Assembly: GCA_003532195.1 (NCBI GenBank)
Contig: DOFA01000201.1
Coordinates: forward strand, 1 to 8,533
Source of the DNA: Clostridiales bacterium
GTDB taxonomy: Bacteria; Bacillota; Clostridia; Saccharofermentanales; UBA5734
Reading direction: 5' to 3'
DNA: 8,533 nucleotides
Position 1 is the first letter of the stretch. Each line of letters opens with the position of its first letter. Under the pieces are notes generated by a model. The model did not search any database. It saw only the letters and a program-made list of their open reading frames with translations, and was not told the origin of the DNA. Shown piece by piece: positions 1 through 6,693 of the stretch. The position numbers and the translations under genes are program-made.

Positions 1-966
1 ACATCGGCCACCATCCGCCAGACGGTCATCGACCTGCTCCCGTCCGGACTGGTCCAGGATGGCATCATACGGGAATTCGGCGGCCTGGAGATGGCGCTGA
101 AGAACATGCTGGCCAAAGCCCGCATCCATGACCGCGTCTGCAGCGTCACCGTCAACGGCAGCCATATCTATAACCGGGAACTGGATGTTCCCAACGCCAA
201 AGTCAAGGTGCTCGACGATGTCGTGGCTTTTGAGGTCCAGTCCTCGCTGTCCGCCAACAAGGAGGTCGCCGTCGAATACACGATCTCGAAGCAGAAAGTG
301 CCGGACAAGCCGGATCTGCTGCGGGTGCGCGCATCGGCGATGCAGATGGACTACATCAATGATTACTACAAGCTGCTGCGCAACTGCGGCCTGACCCCCC
401 TGGCGCTGGACATCCACCCGAACGCGCTCTGCAAGGTCCTCGCCGGCACGACTGTCAACGACCGGCCGCAAAAAGAAGGCTCCAGCATCATGTATGTCGA
501 CATGGGCGCCGTGACCTCGACCGCCTACATCATCACCAACGGCGAGATCACCTACAGCCGGATCATCCCGTCCGGCGGCATCGATGTGGAGCGTTATGTC
601 ACCACCCATAACAACGACGCCGGCGTCGAGGACCAGATCAATATCGACAAACTCGACCTTTCGCTGGCCAGCCTGCGCGCCAGCGAACCGCTGGCCAACG
701 CTGTCCGCCCGCTGGTGACGACCGTCAACGATGGCATCCAGCGCATCCAGCAGTACCTGTCCGGCCGCCTCCAGAACGGCAAGGTGGAGATCATCTACCT
801 CTACGGACGAACCGCCACCTATGAGAATTTCGAAAAAACCCTGGGGGAAGCCTTCGGGGTGCCGACCGAGGTCATCCGCAAGATCGGCAAGGTCAACATG
901 CCGCAGAATCAGCCCATTGCGCCGTTCGTCAATGCCATCGGCGCAATGATCCGGCATCAGGGCTGA
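1..966 (+). CDS. pilM: PilM, actin-like type IV pilus assembly ATPase-fold protein (5' partial)
   Basis: The frame is open from base 1, so the start lies outside the window and 321 C-terminal residues are visible. PilM is a cytoplasmic FtsA/actin-like protein that binds the N-terminal tail of PilN and links it to the pilus motor. Visible marks are the segment around VIDLLPSGLVQDGIIREF (visible residues 9-26), the phosphate-2-like motif YVDMGAVTSTAYII (165-178), the SGGIDVERY stretch (191-199) and the adenosine-side strand IIYLYGRTATYENF (264-277), followed by a typical C-terminal helix and NAIGAMIR. The usual GG of the adenosine motif reads GR here, so nucleotide binding may be altered. The phosphate-1 motif lies upstream of the window. 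The internal ATG at 91 is not the start, because the homologous fold continues before it. pilN follows after 18 bases, so the two are probably co-transcribed. Identity is well supported by the motifs and by the pilN-pilO neighbours. Confidence 0.87.
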   Translation, partial: TSATIRQTVIDLLPSGLVQDGIIREFGGLEMALKNMLAKARIHDRVCSVTVNGSHIYNRELDVPNAKVKVLDDVVAFEVQSSLSANKEVAVEYTISKQKVPDKPDLLRVRASAMQMDYINDYYKLLRNCGLTPLALDIHPNALCKVLAGTTVNDRPQKEGSSIMYVDMGAVTSTAYIITNGEITYSRIIPSGGIDVERYVTTHNNDAGVEDQINIDKLDLSLASLRASEPLANAVRPLVTTVNDGIQRIQQYLSGRLQNGKVEIIYLYGRTATYENFEKTLGEAFGVPTEVIRKIGKVNMPQNQPIAPFVNAIGAMIRHQG

Positions 967-967
967 G

Positions 968-975
968 AAGGGGGG
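968..975 (+). promoter_or_regulatory. Ribosome binding site of pilN
   Basis: AAGGGGGG lies 9 bases before the ATG at 985, just after the pilM stop codon. It fixes the pilN start and fits translation within one pilMNO transcript. Confidence 0.6.
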
Positions 976-984
976 ACGAAAATC

Positions 985-1542
985 ATGTATGACATAAACT
1001 TTTTCTCGGTCTATAAGAAGAAAAAAGGCAAAAGCAGCGGTGTCAAGATCTTCCTGATCATTTTCATCTCATTGTTTGTTCTCGGCAATATCCTGCTGGC
1101 GGGCGGCGCCTACCTGTACTTTACCAGCATGAAGGCGAGCATCGCCGAAAAGCAGGCCTACATTGATTCGCAGGAAGTCAAGGACAAGATCGCCGAAGCG
1201 GCCCGCATCAAGCGCGAGGCGACTTTATCCAACGAATACCTGAAACTCCTGCAAAGCGCCACCAACAAGATCCACCAGATGGACATCGTCAATTCCCGGC
1301 TGCTGACCCAAATCCGGGAGATGACCCCGGCCAACACCCAGTACACCTTCTCGGAGTACGACGGCATTTTGATCAATCTCGAATGCGTGTCCTGGACGAT
1401 CACCGATCCGATGGACATGTACCATACTTTCCTGGAAAATCCGATGTTCGCCACAGTCACCTTGACCGGCATCAATGTCCTGGCTGACGGACAGATCAGT
1501 TTCAGCATCATTTGCCAGCTGGCGGGAGGTGAAAGCAAATGA
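985..1542 (+). CDS. pilN: PilN, type IV pilus inner-membrane alignment protein
   Basis: The product is a 185-residue bitopic membrane protein. Residues 3-7 (DINFF), followed by SVYKKKK, match the position and character of the INLLP motif by which PilN tails insert into PilM. A basic stretch (11-21) precedes one transmembrane helix at about 22-46. The rest is an extracytoplasmic domain: a helical coiled-coil-like part (about 47-110) and then a small alpha/beta domain ending QISFSIICQLAGGESK, the ferredoxin-like fold typical of PilN/PilO. The family role is to form a heterodimer with PilO and connect cytoplasmic PilM to the pilus platform. The stop overlaps the pilO start in an ATGA arrangement, implying translational coupling. 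The length fits the family. The assignment rests on topology, the N-terminal motif and gene order, since sequence conservation in PilN is low. Confidence 0.85.
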   Translation: MYDINFFSVYKKKKGKSSGVKIFLIIFISLFVLGNILLAGGAYLYFTSMKASIAEKQAYIDSQEVKDKIAEAARIKREATLSNEYLKLLQSATNKIHQMDIVNSRLLTQIREMTPANTQYTFSEYDGILINLECVSWTITDPMDMYHTFLENPMFATVTLTGINVLADGQISFSIICQLAGGESK

Positions 1543-2363
1543 AACTATCTAAACGCGAAGTCATCATGCTGACCCTGCTGCTGATCATCGCCCTGGTCTT
1601 TATTGAGTACAGATTCATTCTGAAGCCCGGCCTTGAGACCTTCAAGAAACTGCAGACCGAAGAGAATGATCTGATCAACACAATCGACAATATCAATTTT
1701 GACCTGACCGTCGCCAAAGCGATGGAAAAGACCCGCGATGAAAACCTGACTGAAATCGTAGACCTGTCCGTGCCTTTCCTCGACGGCGTCGCGCCGGACG
1801 CGCTATTAGTCTTCACCCATGCCATGCTGCAGAAACACGGCTTCAATCCGTCGATTTACGGCCCTTCCCCCTTGCAGTCGCAGCTTCTGACTACGGACGA
1901 AGCGACGATCACCCGGCTGACCTACCGGATCAAGGAGATCGCGGTGGAATACCAGGCGCTGCACAAGGAAGCCGGTGAGCCGACCGGCGGCGAGACCGCG
2001 CCGGCCGTAACCGACAAAGAGATTATCGATGAAGTCGAGCGTTATAGCGTCCAGGTCGTCGCCACCGGCACCTTCGCCCAGATCAAAGAGCTGCTGGACG
2101 ATTTCGACAGCCTGAACCGGACGATCATCATCAACAGCATATACATGACTCCGGTCGATACGATAACCGGACTCCTGGATATCGAATTCTGGGTCAACTA
2201 CTATGGCATCGAGAAACTGGAACCGTCTGATGATCCGCTGAATAAATGGACCCGCGAAAGCCAGCCGGTCAGCACCGCGGATCCCTATGTCGCGCTGCCC
2301 ACCCCGACACCGGCGCCGACCGAGGAGACCGCGGAGACCACCGCGGAGACCGCGGCTCCCTGA
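1539..2363 (+). CDS. pilO: PilO, type IV pilus inner-membrane alignment protein with a Pro/Thr/Glu/Ala tail
   Basis: This 274-residue protein has a short basic N-terminus, one transmembrane helix (about 8-24), a coiled-coil region (about 30-70, rich in E, K, L) and an extracytoplasmic alpha/beta domain. The domain includes the strand ERYSVQVVATGTFAQIKELL, typical of PilO proteins, where a short helix follows a V-x-G-xF strand. It should pair with PilN through the coiled coil and the ferredoxin-like domain. The start is fixed by the strong SD GGGAGGTG at 1524-1531 and by the 4-base overlap with pilN. The last 26 residues (PYVALPTPTPAPTEETAE and onward) are low complexity, acidic and probably unstructured. 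Such a tail is not part of the PilO core fold and may reach into the cell wall, which is inference. No pilP or pilQ follows; the operon ends at a hairpin. Confidence 0.83.
   Translation: MKLSKREVIMLTLLLIIALVFIEYRFILKPGLETFKKLQTEENDLINTIDNINFDLTVAKAMEKTRDENLTEIVDLSVPFLDGVAPDALLVFTHAMLQKHGFNPSIYGPSPLQSQLLTTDEATITRLTYRIKEIAVEYQALHKEAGEPTGGETAPAVTDKEIIDEVERYSVQVVATGTFAQIKELLDDFDSLNRTIIINSIYMTPVDTITGLLDIEFWVNYYGIEKLEPSDDPLNKWTRESQPVSTADPYVALPTPTPAPTEETAETTAETAAP
2325..2354 (+). repeat. Short imperfect tandem repeat inside the pilO tail
   Basis: The unit GAGACC(ACC)GCG occurs three times in a row and encodes Glu-Thr-(Thr)-Ala. Such in-frame repeats can expand or shrink by slippage without breaking the reading frame. 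Confidence 0.6.
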
Positions 2364-2425
2364 TTCCCATGAACTTACCGAATTTTACACCCAATCAATA
2401 GCCTGTTCCTGAATGATAAACAAAG

Positions 2426-2456
2426 AAGGCGGCCGCTGCTGGACAGTGGCCGCCTT
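2426..2456. terminator. Intrinsic terminator hairpin between convergent pilMNO and minor-pilin operons
   Basis: AAGGCGGCC pairs perfectly with GGCCGCCTT, and four inner pairs (one of them G-U) extend the stem to 13 bp around a 5-base loop, CTGGA. On the minus strand the stem is followed by CTTTGTTTATC, and on the plus strand by TATGATTCTGTTTCC. Neither tail is a perfect U tract. It lies 62 bases after the pilO stop and 72 bases after the stop of the facing gene, so it probably serves both operons. Confidence 0.72.
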
Positions 2457-2528
2457 TATGATTCTGTTTCCAATCAACATTACTTGACCGGACTGGGCTG
2501 GGATGATTTGCTTGCTCTTTAAATACGG

Positions 2529-3071
2529 TCAATAAAACTCAATATAAATTCCTTGCGTAACGCCGTCGCCCATGTCATAGGTGGTCGTCACCGCTCCGAG
2601 CGAAGACGCCAGATTCTGGATAAAAACATCGGTATTCAGATCATAGTCGCCGACCGACCAGAGCAGGCGGACCGTATTGTAAGTCGTGTTGACCATAATC
2701 GGCTGGAAATGGATGGCCGTAGCCAGATTGGCCGGCAAGTCGGCGATCAGTTCATACGTTTTACCGCTGATTGTCCGCAGGTGCAGCACCTGGTTGGCCT
2801 GGTCATAGTAACAGTAGCCGCGGTCAGTCGGCAGCGTGGCGGGAACAGTTTCAGAAACAATGACCGTTCCGGCGATGCCCAGGGACTTCTTGACCTGGTT
2901 CATCGCGGCGCGGGTTTCATACTGCTGCGCTACCCTCAGAGATGAATTGACCATGGTCCGGCTGGTGAACTGAAATACAGTCATAATCGCCGCGGTGACA
3001 ATGCCCAGAATAGCTATGACAACAATCAGTTCAACCAGGGTGAAGCCCCGGCGCTTTTTAATATTCATCAT
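2529..3071 (-). CDS. Minor type IV prepilin (small pseudopilin)
   Basis: The 180-residue product starts with the short basic leader MMNIKKRRG. A prepilin peptidase (PilD-type) site follows, and mature residues FTLVELIVVIAILGI carry Glu at +5 and the hydrophobic helix that packs in the pilus core. The C-terminal part is a small globular domain with predicted beta strands (from about GYCYYDQANQVLHLRTISGK to the end, GIYIEFY). There is no cysteine pair. It would be processed in the membrane and join a minor-pilin complex. The SD AAGGGAG (3083-3089) overlaps the stop of the upstream gene and lies 11 bases from the first of two adjacent ATGs, so translation is probably coupled. It is the last gene of the minus-strand cluster. 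Its position suggests a GspI/J- or PilV/PilW-like role, but I cannot tell which. Confidence 0.85.
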   Translation of the reverse strand: MMNIKKRRGFTLVELIVVIAILGIVTAAIMTVFQFTSRTMVNSSLRVAQQYETRAAMNQVKKSLGIAGTVIVSETVPATLPTDRGYCYYDQANQVLHLRTISGKTYELIADLPANLATAIHFQPIMVNTTYNTVRLLWSVGDYDLNTDVFIQNLASSLGAVTTTYDMGDGVTQGIYIEFY

Positions 3072-3088
3072 AAATCGGCCAACTCCCT

Positions 3089-4087
3089 TCAGGCGTCCAG
3101 CTTGTAGGGCAGGGAAGCCGGATCTTTAATGGTGACGTTGCTGCTGTCATAGGTGATCGCCCAGCGGGCATAAACGGTTGTCCGGTCCAGCTTGCTGTTT
3201 TTGATGCTGTAGGTATCGGATGAGATCCTTGTGAAAGAATCGCCCGGCTTAAGCCGCAGCTCGATGTTGTCGCTGGCCAGGACTCGCCGGTAGCCGCCTG
3301 TTGTATCATCATAAATATAGAAGCAAGTGTAATTATTCTGCAGCGGATCGGCCTGAAAAATGACAATCGGCGCCTTGCGGATCTTGAAACTCACATTGTT
3401 GCCGACATTATCGCTTTGCCGGACCGTCAGCACATATTCGTATTGGTTACTGCTGAGAAAAAAAGTGGTTTTGATATCCGAACAGCTGATCCAGCCGGTC
3501 AGATCGACGCCCCCCTCGGAGATCATATAATCCATTTGGGTTGTCGTGCTGAGGATGGTGCCATACTTGTACAGGGCGGCCCATTCGCTGACATCGACGA
3601 TCAGGCTGTCCAGGGAAATCAGGGGCGCCGTCGGCTCGGCCGTCGGACCGGTCGCCATCGGATCGGTGGTTGTGGCTGCAGTGGTTGCCGTGGTCGCTGC
3701 CGGCCTTGTCGGCGGCGATACCGGCATCGATTCGATGATGTAGCCATTCAGGTCGACATAGTTGACACCGGTTCCGTCAGTCAGCTGGAAACGGCTGCCA
3801 TCGACGGAAATGCCGCTGGCAATGGCTATCGAGACGCCTTCCAGAGTCGTGGTCACCGGATTGCCGGCCAAAACGCCTTCCATATTCCCGGCGACCCCTT
3901 TAGCTACTTCATGGCGGGAACCGCTGAGGGTGATCATGCGAAAAGCGCTGACCATGACCGGGGTCATGAGCACGACGACTATAGCCAGAATAGCCATGGC
4001 GAGAATAATCTCAACCAGGGTCATGCCGGTTTTGGTCCGGGCCAGAGGTATAAGCCTGCGATTGCGCCGAATAAACTGACCGCACAT
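3089..4087 (-). CDS. Minor type IV prepilin with a Thr/Ala/Pro-rich linker
   Basis: The product has 332 residues. Its leader of 21 residues (MCGQFIRRNRRLIPLARTKTG) is longer and more basic than usual. The class III cleavage site and MTLVEIILAMAILAIVVVLM follow, with Met at +1 and Glu at +5. A first domain runs to about residue 120. A linker at about 122-155 is almost wholly Thr, Ala and Pro (for example PAATTATTAATTTDP), and a second, beta-rich domain of about 175 residues follows. This makes it a large minor pilin with an extended second domain, perhaps exposed for adhesion or wall contact (inference). The start at 4087 is chosen because AGGGAG lies 9 bases upstream. An upstream in-frame GTG at 4168 would overlap the previous gene, and the ATG at 4096 touches the SD. 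The gap to the upstream gene is 31 bases and the downstream gene overlaps in its SD, so it is part of a three-gene operon. Confidence 0.85.
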   Translation of the reverse strand: MCGQFIRRNRRLIPLARTKTGMTLVEIILAMAILAIVVVLMTPVMVSAFRMITLSGSRHEVAKGVAGNMEGVLAGNPVTTTLEGVSIAIASGISVDGSRFQLTDGTGVNYVDLNGYIIESMPVSPPTRPAATTATTAATTTDPMATGPTAEPTAPLISLDSLIVDVSEWAALYKYGTILSTTTQMDYMISEGGVDLTGWISCSDIKTTFFLSSNQYEYVLTVRQSDNVGNNVSFKIRKAPIVIFQADPLQNNYTCFYIYDDTTGGYRRVLASDNIELRLKPGDSFTRISSDTYSIKNSKLDRTTVYARWAITYDSSNVTIKDPASLPYKLDA

Positions 4088-4096
4088 TTTTATCAT

Positions 4097-4102
4097 CTCC
4101 CT
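4097..4102 (-). promoter_or_regulatory. Ribosome binding site that decides the start of the linker pilin
   Basis: AGGGAG (minus strand) is 9 bases before the ATG at 4087 but directly abuts the in-frame ATG at 4096. It therefore supports 4087 as the start. Confidence 0.6.
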
Positions 4103-4118
4103 GTCATCAAAGGCCGGG

Positions 4119-5354
4119 TCAATTACCGTACCAGGTCTGGTCAGCGATCTGGATGCCCTCCTGGGCACCGTTCAAAGTGGAAAAGGGCGAGCTGTCGAGA
4201 TCTTCCGGAGCCCGGTAGTAAACGTTGATGTTACCGTTCCAGCCGTAGACATTGGCGATCAGGGCGCCATAATAAACGGTTGTGCCGCCGTATTCAACAT
4301 CGACATCCGGTCCGTAGAGGTAGAGGTTCATGAACGGGTTGCCGGAGAAATTGACCGAACCGGATCCGTTGCAGATGATATAGACAATTGGTTGATCCGG
4401 GTCGCCGCCGACGCCGAATTTCTTGTCACAGAAAATATTCGTCGTGCAGTAGATGAAGATCCGGCCGCCGTCATTGTCTTCCGGCTGGATGATTGCGGCA
4501 TAGGAGACATTGAGATCGTCGACCAGAATGTGCACATCCAGCGGATTGCCGGCGTCGTCGGTATTTTTGACATAAACCGTGTCGTTAATGGTCAGCTGGT
4601 CATAGATGACATTGCGATTCGGCGTGTCGTTCAGCCATTCGCCGTCGTTGCGGGTCACAGTACCATAATCGATGTCCCAGATGAGGCCGGACGGCGGGGT
4701 AACGTCAAAAAAGGTATAGTGCTTATCGACAGTCTTGGCGCCGTCGACATTTAAATTGTCAGGAATGCTCAGCGAGCCGGTCGCAACACTGCCCACGACC
4801 AGGTTGGCGTTGCCGGACGACTTGCCGAACGGCCCTTCGGAATAGATGGCATCCTCAAACAGAACATTGGCCGCGATCGTCTCCTGCAGGGACATCTGAA
4901 CCGTCGACTTATAGGCTTCGACATAGGCGGTCGCTTTAATGTAGATGACATCCGCGTCCGTCTCGTCGCGCCAGATCGACAGATCGTAGGTCTTGCCATT
5001 CAGTTCGCTGGTCAATGTATAGGCGTTGCCTATGCCGCGATCCAGACTGCTTAAGCCGCGTTCGGGAATGACTTCCTCCATCTGGTCGCGTTCGTTGAAA
5101 TGTGTGCCGATCCAGTCCGAGGTCGCCTGGACGACTGCCCGGGCGGTATAATAAGCTTCGTCAATTTTTTCCTCAGCAATGACCTGGGTGTTTTCAACCG
5201 CGGCCATACCCAGCATAGCTAAGGATAATATCGAGATAACCATAAAAAGAATGAGGACCAGCATCAGCGCATTGCCGCGCCGGCCGCGTAGTCTGGCCAT
5301 CCGTGTCATCAAATTTCCGTCTGGACGGTTCAACCGGTTACCTTTCATCATCAT
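4119..5354 (-). CDS. Large PilX/GspK-like pilin-like protein lacking Glu5
   Basis: The 411-residue product has a basic N-terminus with the site RLRGRRG|NALMLVLILFM (helix about 28-53) and then ENTQVIAEEKIDEAYYTARA. This is the layout of PilX-type N-terminal domains and of the pseudopilin GspK. Residue +5 is Leu rather than the usual Glu, as in GspK-type tip subunits. A long extracellular beta-rich region follows. Its end (YYGALIANVYGWNGNINVYYR, at about residues 370-390) resembles the repetitive strand turns found in PilX-N pilus proteins of Gram-positives. It probably forms or caps the minor-pilin complex. The start is uncertain: ATG at 5354, 5351 or 5348, an upstream TTG at 5369, and an internal ATG near 5309 are all possible. 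I prefer 5354, since GGGG lies about 9 bases upstream. It leads the operon of the three minor pilins and has its own promoter. Confidence 0.8.
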   Translation of the reverse strand: MMMKGNRLNRPDGNLMTRMARLRGRRGNALMLVLILFMVISILSLAMLGMAAVENTQVIAEEKIDEAYYTARAVVQATSDWIGTHFNERDQMEEVIPERGLSSLDRGIGNAYTLTSELNGKTYDLSIWRDETDADVIYIKATAYVEAYKSTVQMSLQETIAANVLFEDAIYSEGPFGKSSGNANLVVGSVATGSLSIPDNLNVDGAKTVDKHYTFFDVTPPSGLIWDIDYGTVTRNDGEWLNDTPNRNVIYDQLTINDTVYVKNTDDAGNPLDVHILVDDLNVSYAAIIQPEDNDGGRIFIYCTTNIFCDKKFGVGGDPDQPIVYIICNGSGSVNFSGNPFMNLYLYGPDVDVEYGGTTVYYGALIANVYGWNGNINVYYRAPEDLDSSPFSTLNGAQEGIQIADQTWYGN

Positions 5355-5415
5355 GTGATTCAACCCCAATCAACCTGCCGCAAGGGCATAAAACCGCAAA
5401 TTTACTCATACAGCC

Positions 5416-5445
5416 ATTATATCACACTATTATGCAAAATGACAG
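5416..5445 (-). promoter_or_regulatory. Promoter of the minor-pilin operon
   Basis: A perfect TATAAT (5421-5416) is preceded by TGA, an extended -10. CTGTCA at 5445-5440 is a 4/6 match to the -35 box with an 18-base spacer. Transcription would start near 5409, leaving a leader of about 55 bases before the ATG at 5354. Confidence 0.65.
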
Positions 5446-5454
5446 ACAATGACA
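5438..5454. repeat. Direct repeat AATGACA over the minor-pilin -35 region
   Basis: AATGACA occurs at 5438-5444 and 5448-5454, exactly 10 bases apart, so both copies face the same side of the helix. The first overlaps the -35 box. This is the usual shape of an activator or response-regulator site, but no regulator is known here. Confidence 0.4.
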
Positions 5455-5574
5455 CAAAATATTTTCAATTTGCAAAATCGATACTTAGGTTACAGAATGT
5501 GGCTTTCAGCCGCATTTTGCCTGTCATGAAATTAGTAAATTTGGACAAATGACATATGAGAATTGTAATAAAGG

Positions 5575-5949
5575 TCAGGATTGCAATTTCCCGATTGCCG
5601 GATCATAAGTGGCCGGATGATCGGTTGTTACTGTGATTTTGCCGTCTGCGGCTACCGCGACGCTAAAAGTCCCGCCGAATGCCACTGATTTAGCTATTGG
5701 GAATTCAGTTGCGCCTAGATATCTTGCGACTTCGACAGGTTCGAGATTGTCGTCAGTGGCATTGTTTTCAGAAAACCACATGGCTGCGGCATTATAGATT
5801 ATCCTGGCGTTAGCATTGTCAGTTGTCTGGTTAGCTGTTTCGATAATGTGATTGATAATCGGTACGATGATAGCTGCAAGAATGCCAAGAATGACAATGA
5901 CGACGATGAGTTCAATCAGGGTAAAGCCTTTTTTACTTTTGTGTTGCAT
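5575..5949 (-). CDS. Type IV pilin, paralogue of the neighbouring major-type pilin
   Basis: The product has 124 residues: leader MQHKSKKG, then FTLIELIVVIVILGILAAII with Phe +1 and Glu +5, then IETANQTTDNANARIIYNAA and a compact beta-rich C-terminal domain ending ATYDPAIGKLQS. There is no cysteine. The mature protein (about 116 residues) is at the small end for pilins, similar in size to ComGC or compact PilA proteins. It is plainly related along its whole length to the pilin at 6147-6557, so a tandem duplication is likely. Its third codon positions look more AT-rich than those of its sister. The start is supported by GTGAGGTT at 5955-5962, whose GAGG core ends 7 bases before the ATG. It sits behind the sister gene's terminator, so it depends on read-through or its own promoter. 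It may be a second fibre subunit or a regulated variant. Confidence 0.88.
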   Translation of the reverse strand: MQHKSKKGFTLIELIVVIVILGILAAIIVPIINHIIETANQTTDNANARIIYNAAAMWFSENNATDDNLEPVEVARYLGATEFPIAKSVAFGGTFSVAVAADGKITVTTDHPATYDPAIGKLQS

Positions 5950-6024
5950 CTGCTAACCTCACTTCGCTGAATTTAAATGGGTATTACTGCGAGCTAAATA
6001 GACGGAAAATTGCGGTAAAGATGG

Positions 6025-6052
6025 ATATTATTAGCTGATAGGTGCAAGTTAA
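6025..6052 (-). promoter_or_regulatory. Weak candidate promoter for the pilin paralogue
   Basis: TTAACT (6052-6047) and TAATAT (6030-6025), each a 4/6 match, are separated by 16 bases on the minus strand. They lie between the upstream terminator and the gene. The match is weak and the AT-rich context makes chance likely. Confidence 0.25.
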
Positions 6053-6097
6053 TTCGTTTTCATATTGACTCGACAAGCAACGATATATATGAAAATA

Positions 6098-6128
6098 AAA
6101 AGGAGCAACTCCCTGAGTTGCTCCTTTT
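6098..6128 (-). terminator. Strong intrinsic terminator after the first major-type pilin gene
   Basis: A perfect 13-bp stem, AAAAGGAGCAACT paired with AGTTGCTCCTTTT, closes a 5-base loop. On the minus strand it is followed by TATTTTC, so the transcript would end in a U-rich run. It lies 18 bases after the stop codon at 6147 and before the paralogue at 5949. Confidence 0.9.
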
Positions 6129-6146
6129 ACATCACAGCGAGAGAGA

Positions 6147-6557
6147 TCAGGAGCCGCCAGCAGTTGTAGCAGCAGTTCCGACAACGAGTTTGCCGATTGA
6201 GGAATCATAAGTTGCCTTACCTGTCGAAACGCTAATTTTACCGGTTACATCGACACTGGCAACAAAAGCACCGGCAAATGTTTGCGACTTAACGGTCGGA
6301 TAGGTAGTTGACCCCATGTAGGGCTCCAGCTCTGCCGGGAATTCGCTAGATCCGGCCGAATTATTCGCGGCGAACCACATCGCAACGGACTGATAGATCA
6401 GGCGAGCATTGGCATTATCGGTTGCCTGGTTGGCAGTCTCGATGAAACCGGAAATGACCGGGACCAAGATGGCGGCCAGGATGCCCAGGATGGCAATGAC
6501 GACGACCAGCTCAATCAGGGTAAAGCCTTTCTTACTCTTCTTGGATTTAGTTTTCAT
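6147..6557 (-). CDS. pilA: Major-type type IV pilin
   Basis: The product has 136 residues: leader MKTKSKKSKKG with a PilD-type cleavage site, then FTLIELVVVIAILGILAAIL (Phe +1, Glu +5). The conserved helix IETANQATDNANARLIYQSV follows, then a short beta domain and the Gly/Ala/Thr-rich end GKLVVGTAATTAGGS. No cysteine is present, so there is no disulfide-bound D-region. It is polymerised from the membrane into the pilus fibre. The start at 6557 is chosen because GGAGGAAG is 8 bases upstream; the in-frame ATG at 6572 overlaps that SD. It has a good extended -10 promoter, a roughly 130-base leader and its own terminator, as expected for an abundantly made subunit. Which of the two paralogues is the actual major pilin is inferred from this, not shown. 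Confidence 0.88.
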   Translation of the reverse strand: MKTKSKKSKKGFTLIELVVVIAILGILAAILVPVISGFIETANQATDNANARLIYQSVAMWFAANNSAGSSEFPAELEPYMGSTTYPTVKSQTFAGAFVASVDVTGKISVSTGKATYDSSIGKLVVGTAATTAGGS

Positions 6558-6565
6558 GTTTTCTT

Positions 6566-6570
6566 CCTCC
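6566..6570 (-). promoter_or_regulatory. Ribosome binding site that decides the pilin start
   Basis: GGAGG (minus strand, within GGAGGAAG) ends 8 bases before the ATG at 6557. The alternative in-frame ATG at 6572 overlaps the site and is therefore unlikely. Confidence 0.7.
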
Positions 6571-6693
6571 ATTTTTCGCTTGATTCAGCTTATTAATCTG
6601 CGGAGCTGCCCTCCGTTGGCTGCCTGGCTCTTGATAAGACTATTTACGCTACAGTGACATAACCAGTGAAATCAGAATAGCCTTGCAAACTCA

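Larger units (their letters stand above)
5355..5574. other. AT-rich intergenic region between pilin paralogue and minor-pilin operon
   Basis: Besides the promoter and the AATGACA repeats, this stretch holds an imperfect inverted repeat TGTCAT...ATGACA (5522-5527 and 5549-5554) with inner arms AAATT/AATTT. It also holds a 9-bp hairpin AATGTGGCT/AGCCGCATT (5496-5516), which pairs fully only in plus-strand RNA. I see no clear U-tract terminator directly after the paralogue's stop, and no gene. Confidence 0.5.

Noticed and set aside
91..93. ATG as the start of pilM
   Set aside because: The frame is open upstream to base 1 and those residues fit the PilM fold. There is also no SD before 91.
4088..4168. 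GTG at 4168 as start of the linker pilin
   Set aside because: It would overlap the upstream gene by 50 bases and add a non-leader-like N-terminus. AGGGAG is correctly spaced for the ATG at 4087.
3416..4228. 270-codon open frame on the plus strand, opposite the linker pilin
   Set aside because: It is antisense to a clear prepilin gene. Its product is rich in Arg, Gly, His and Asp without any domain, as expected from the reverse strand of a GC-rich gene.
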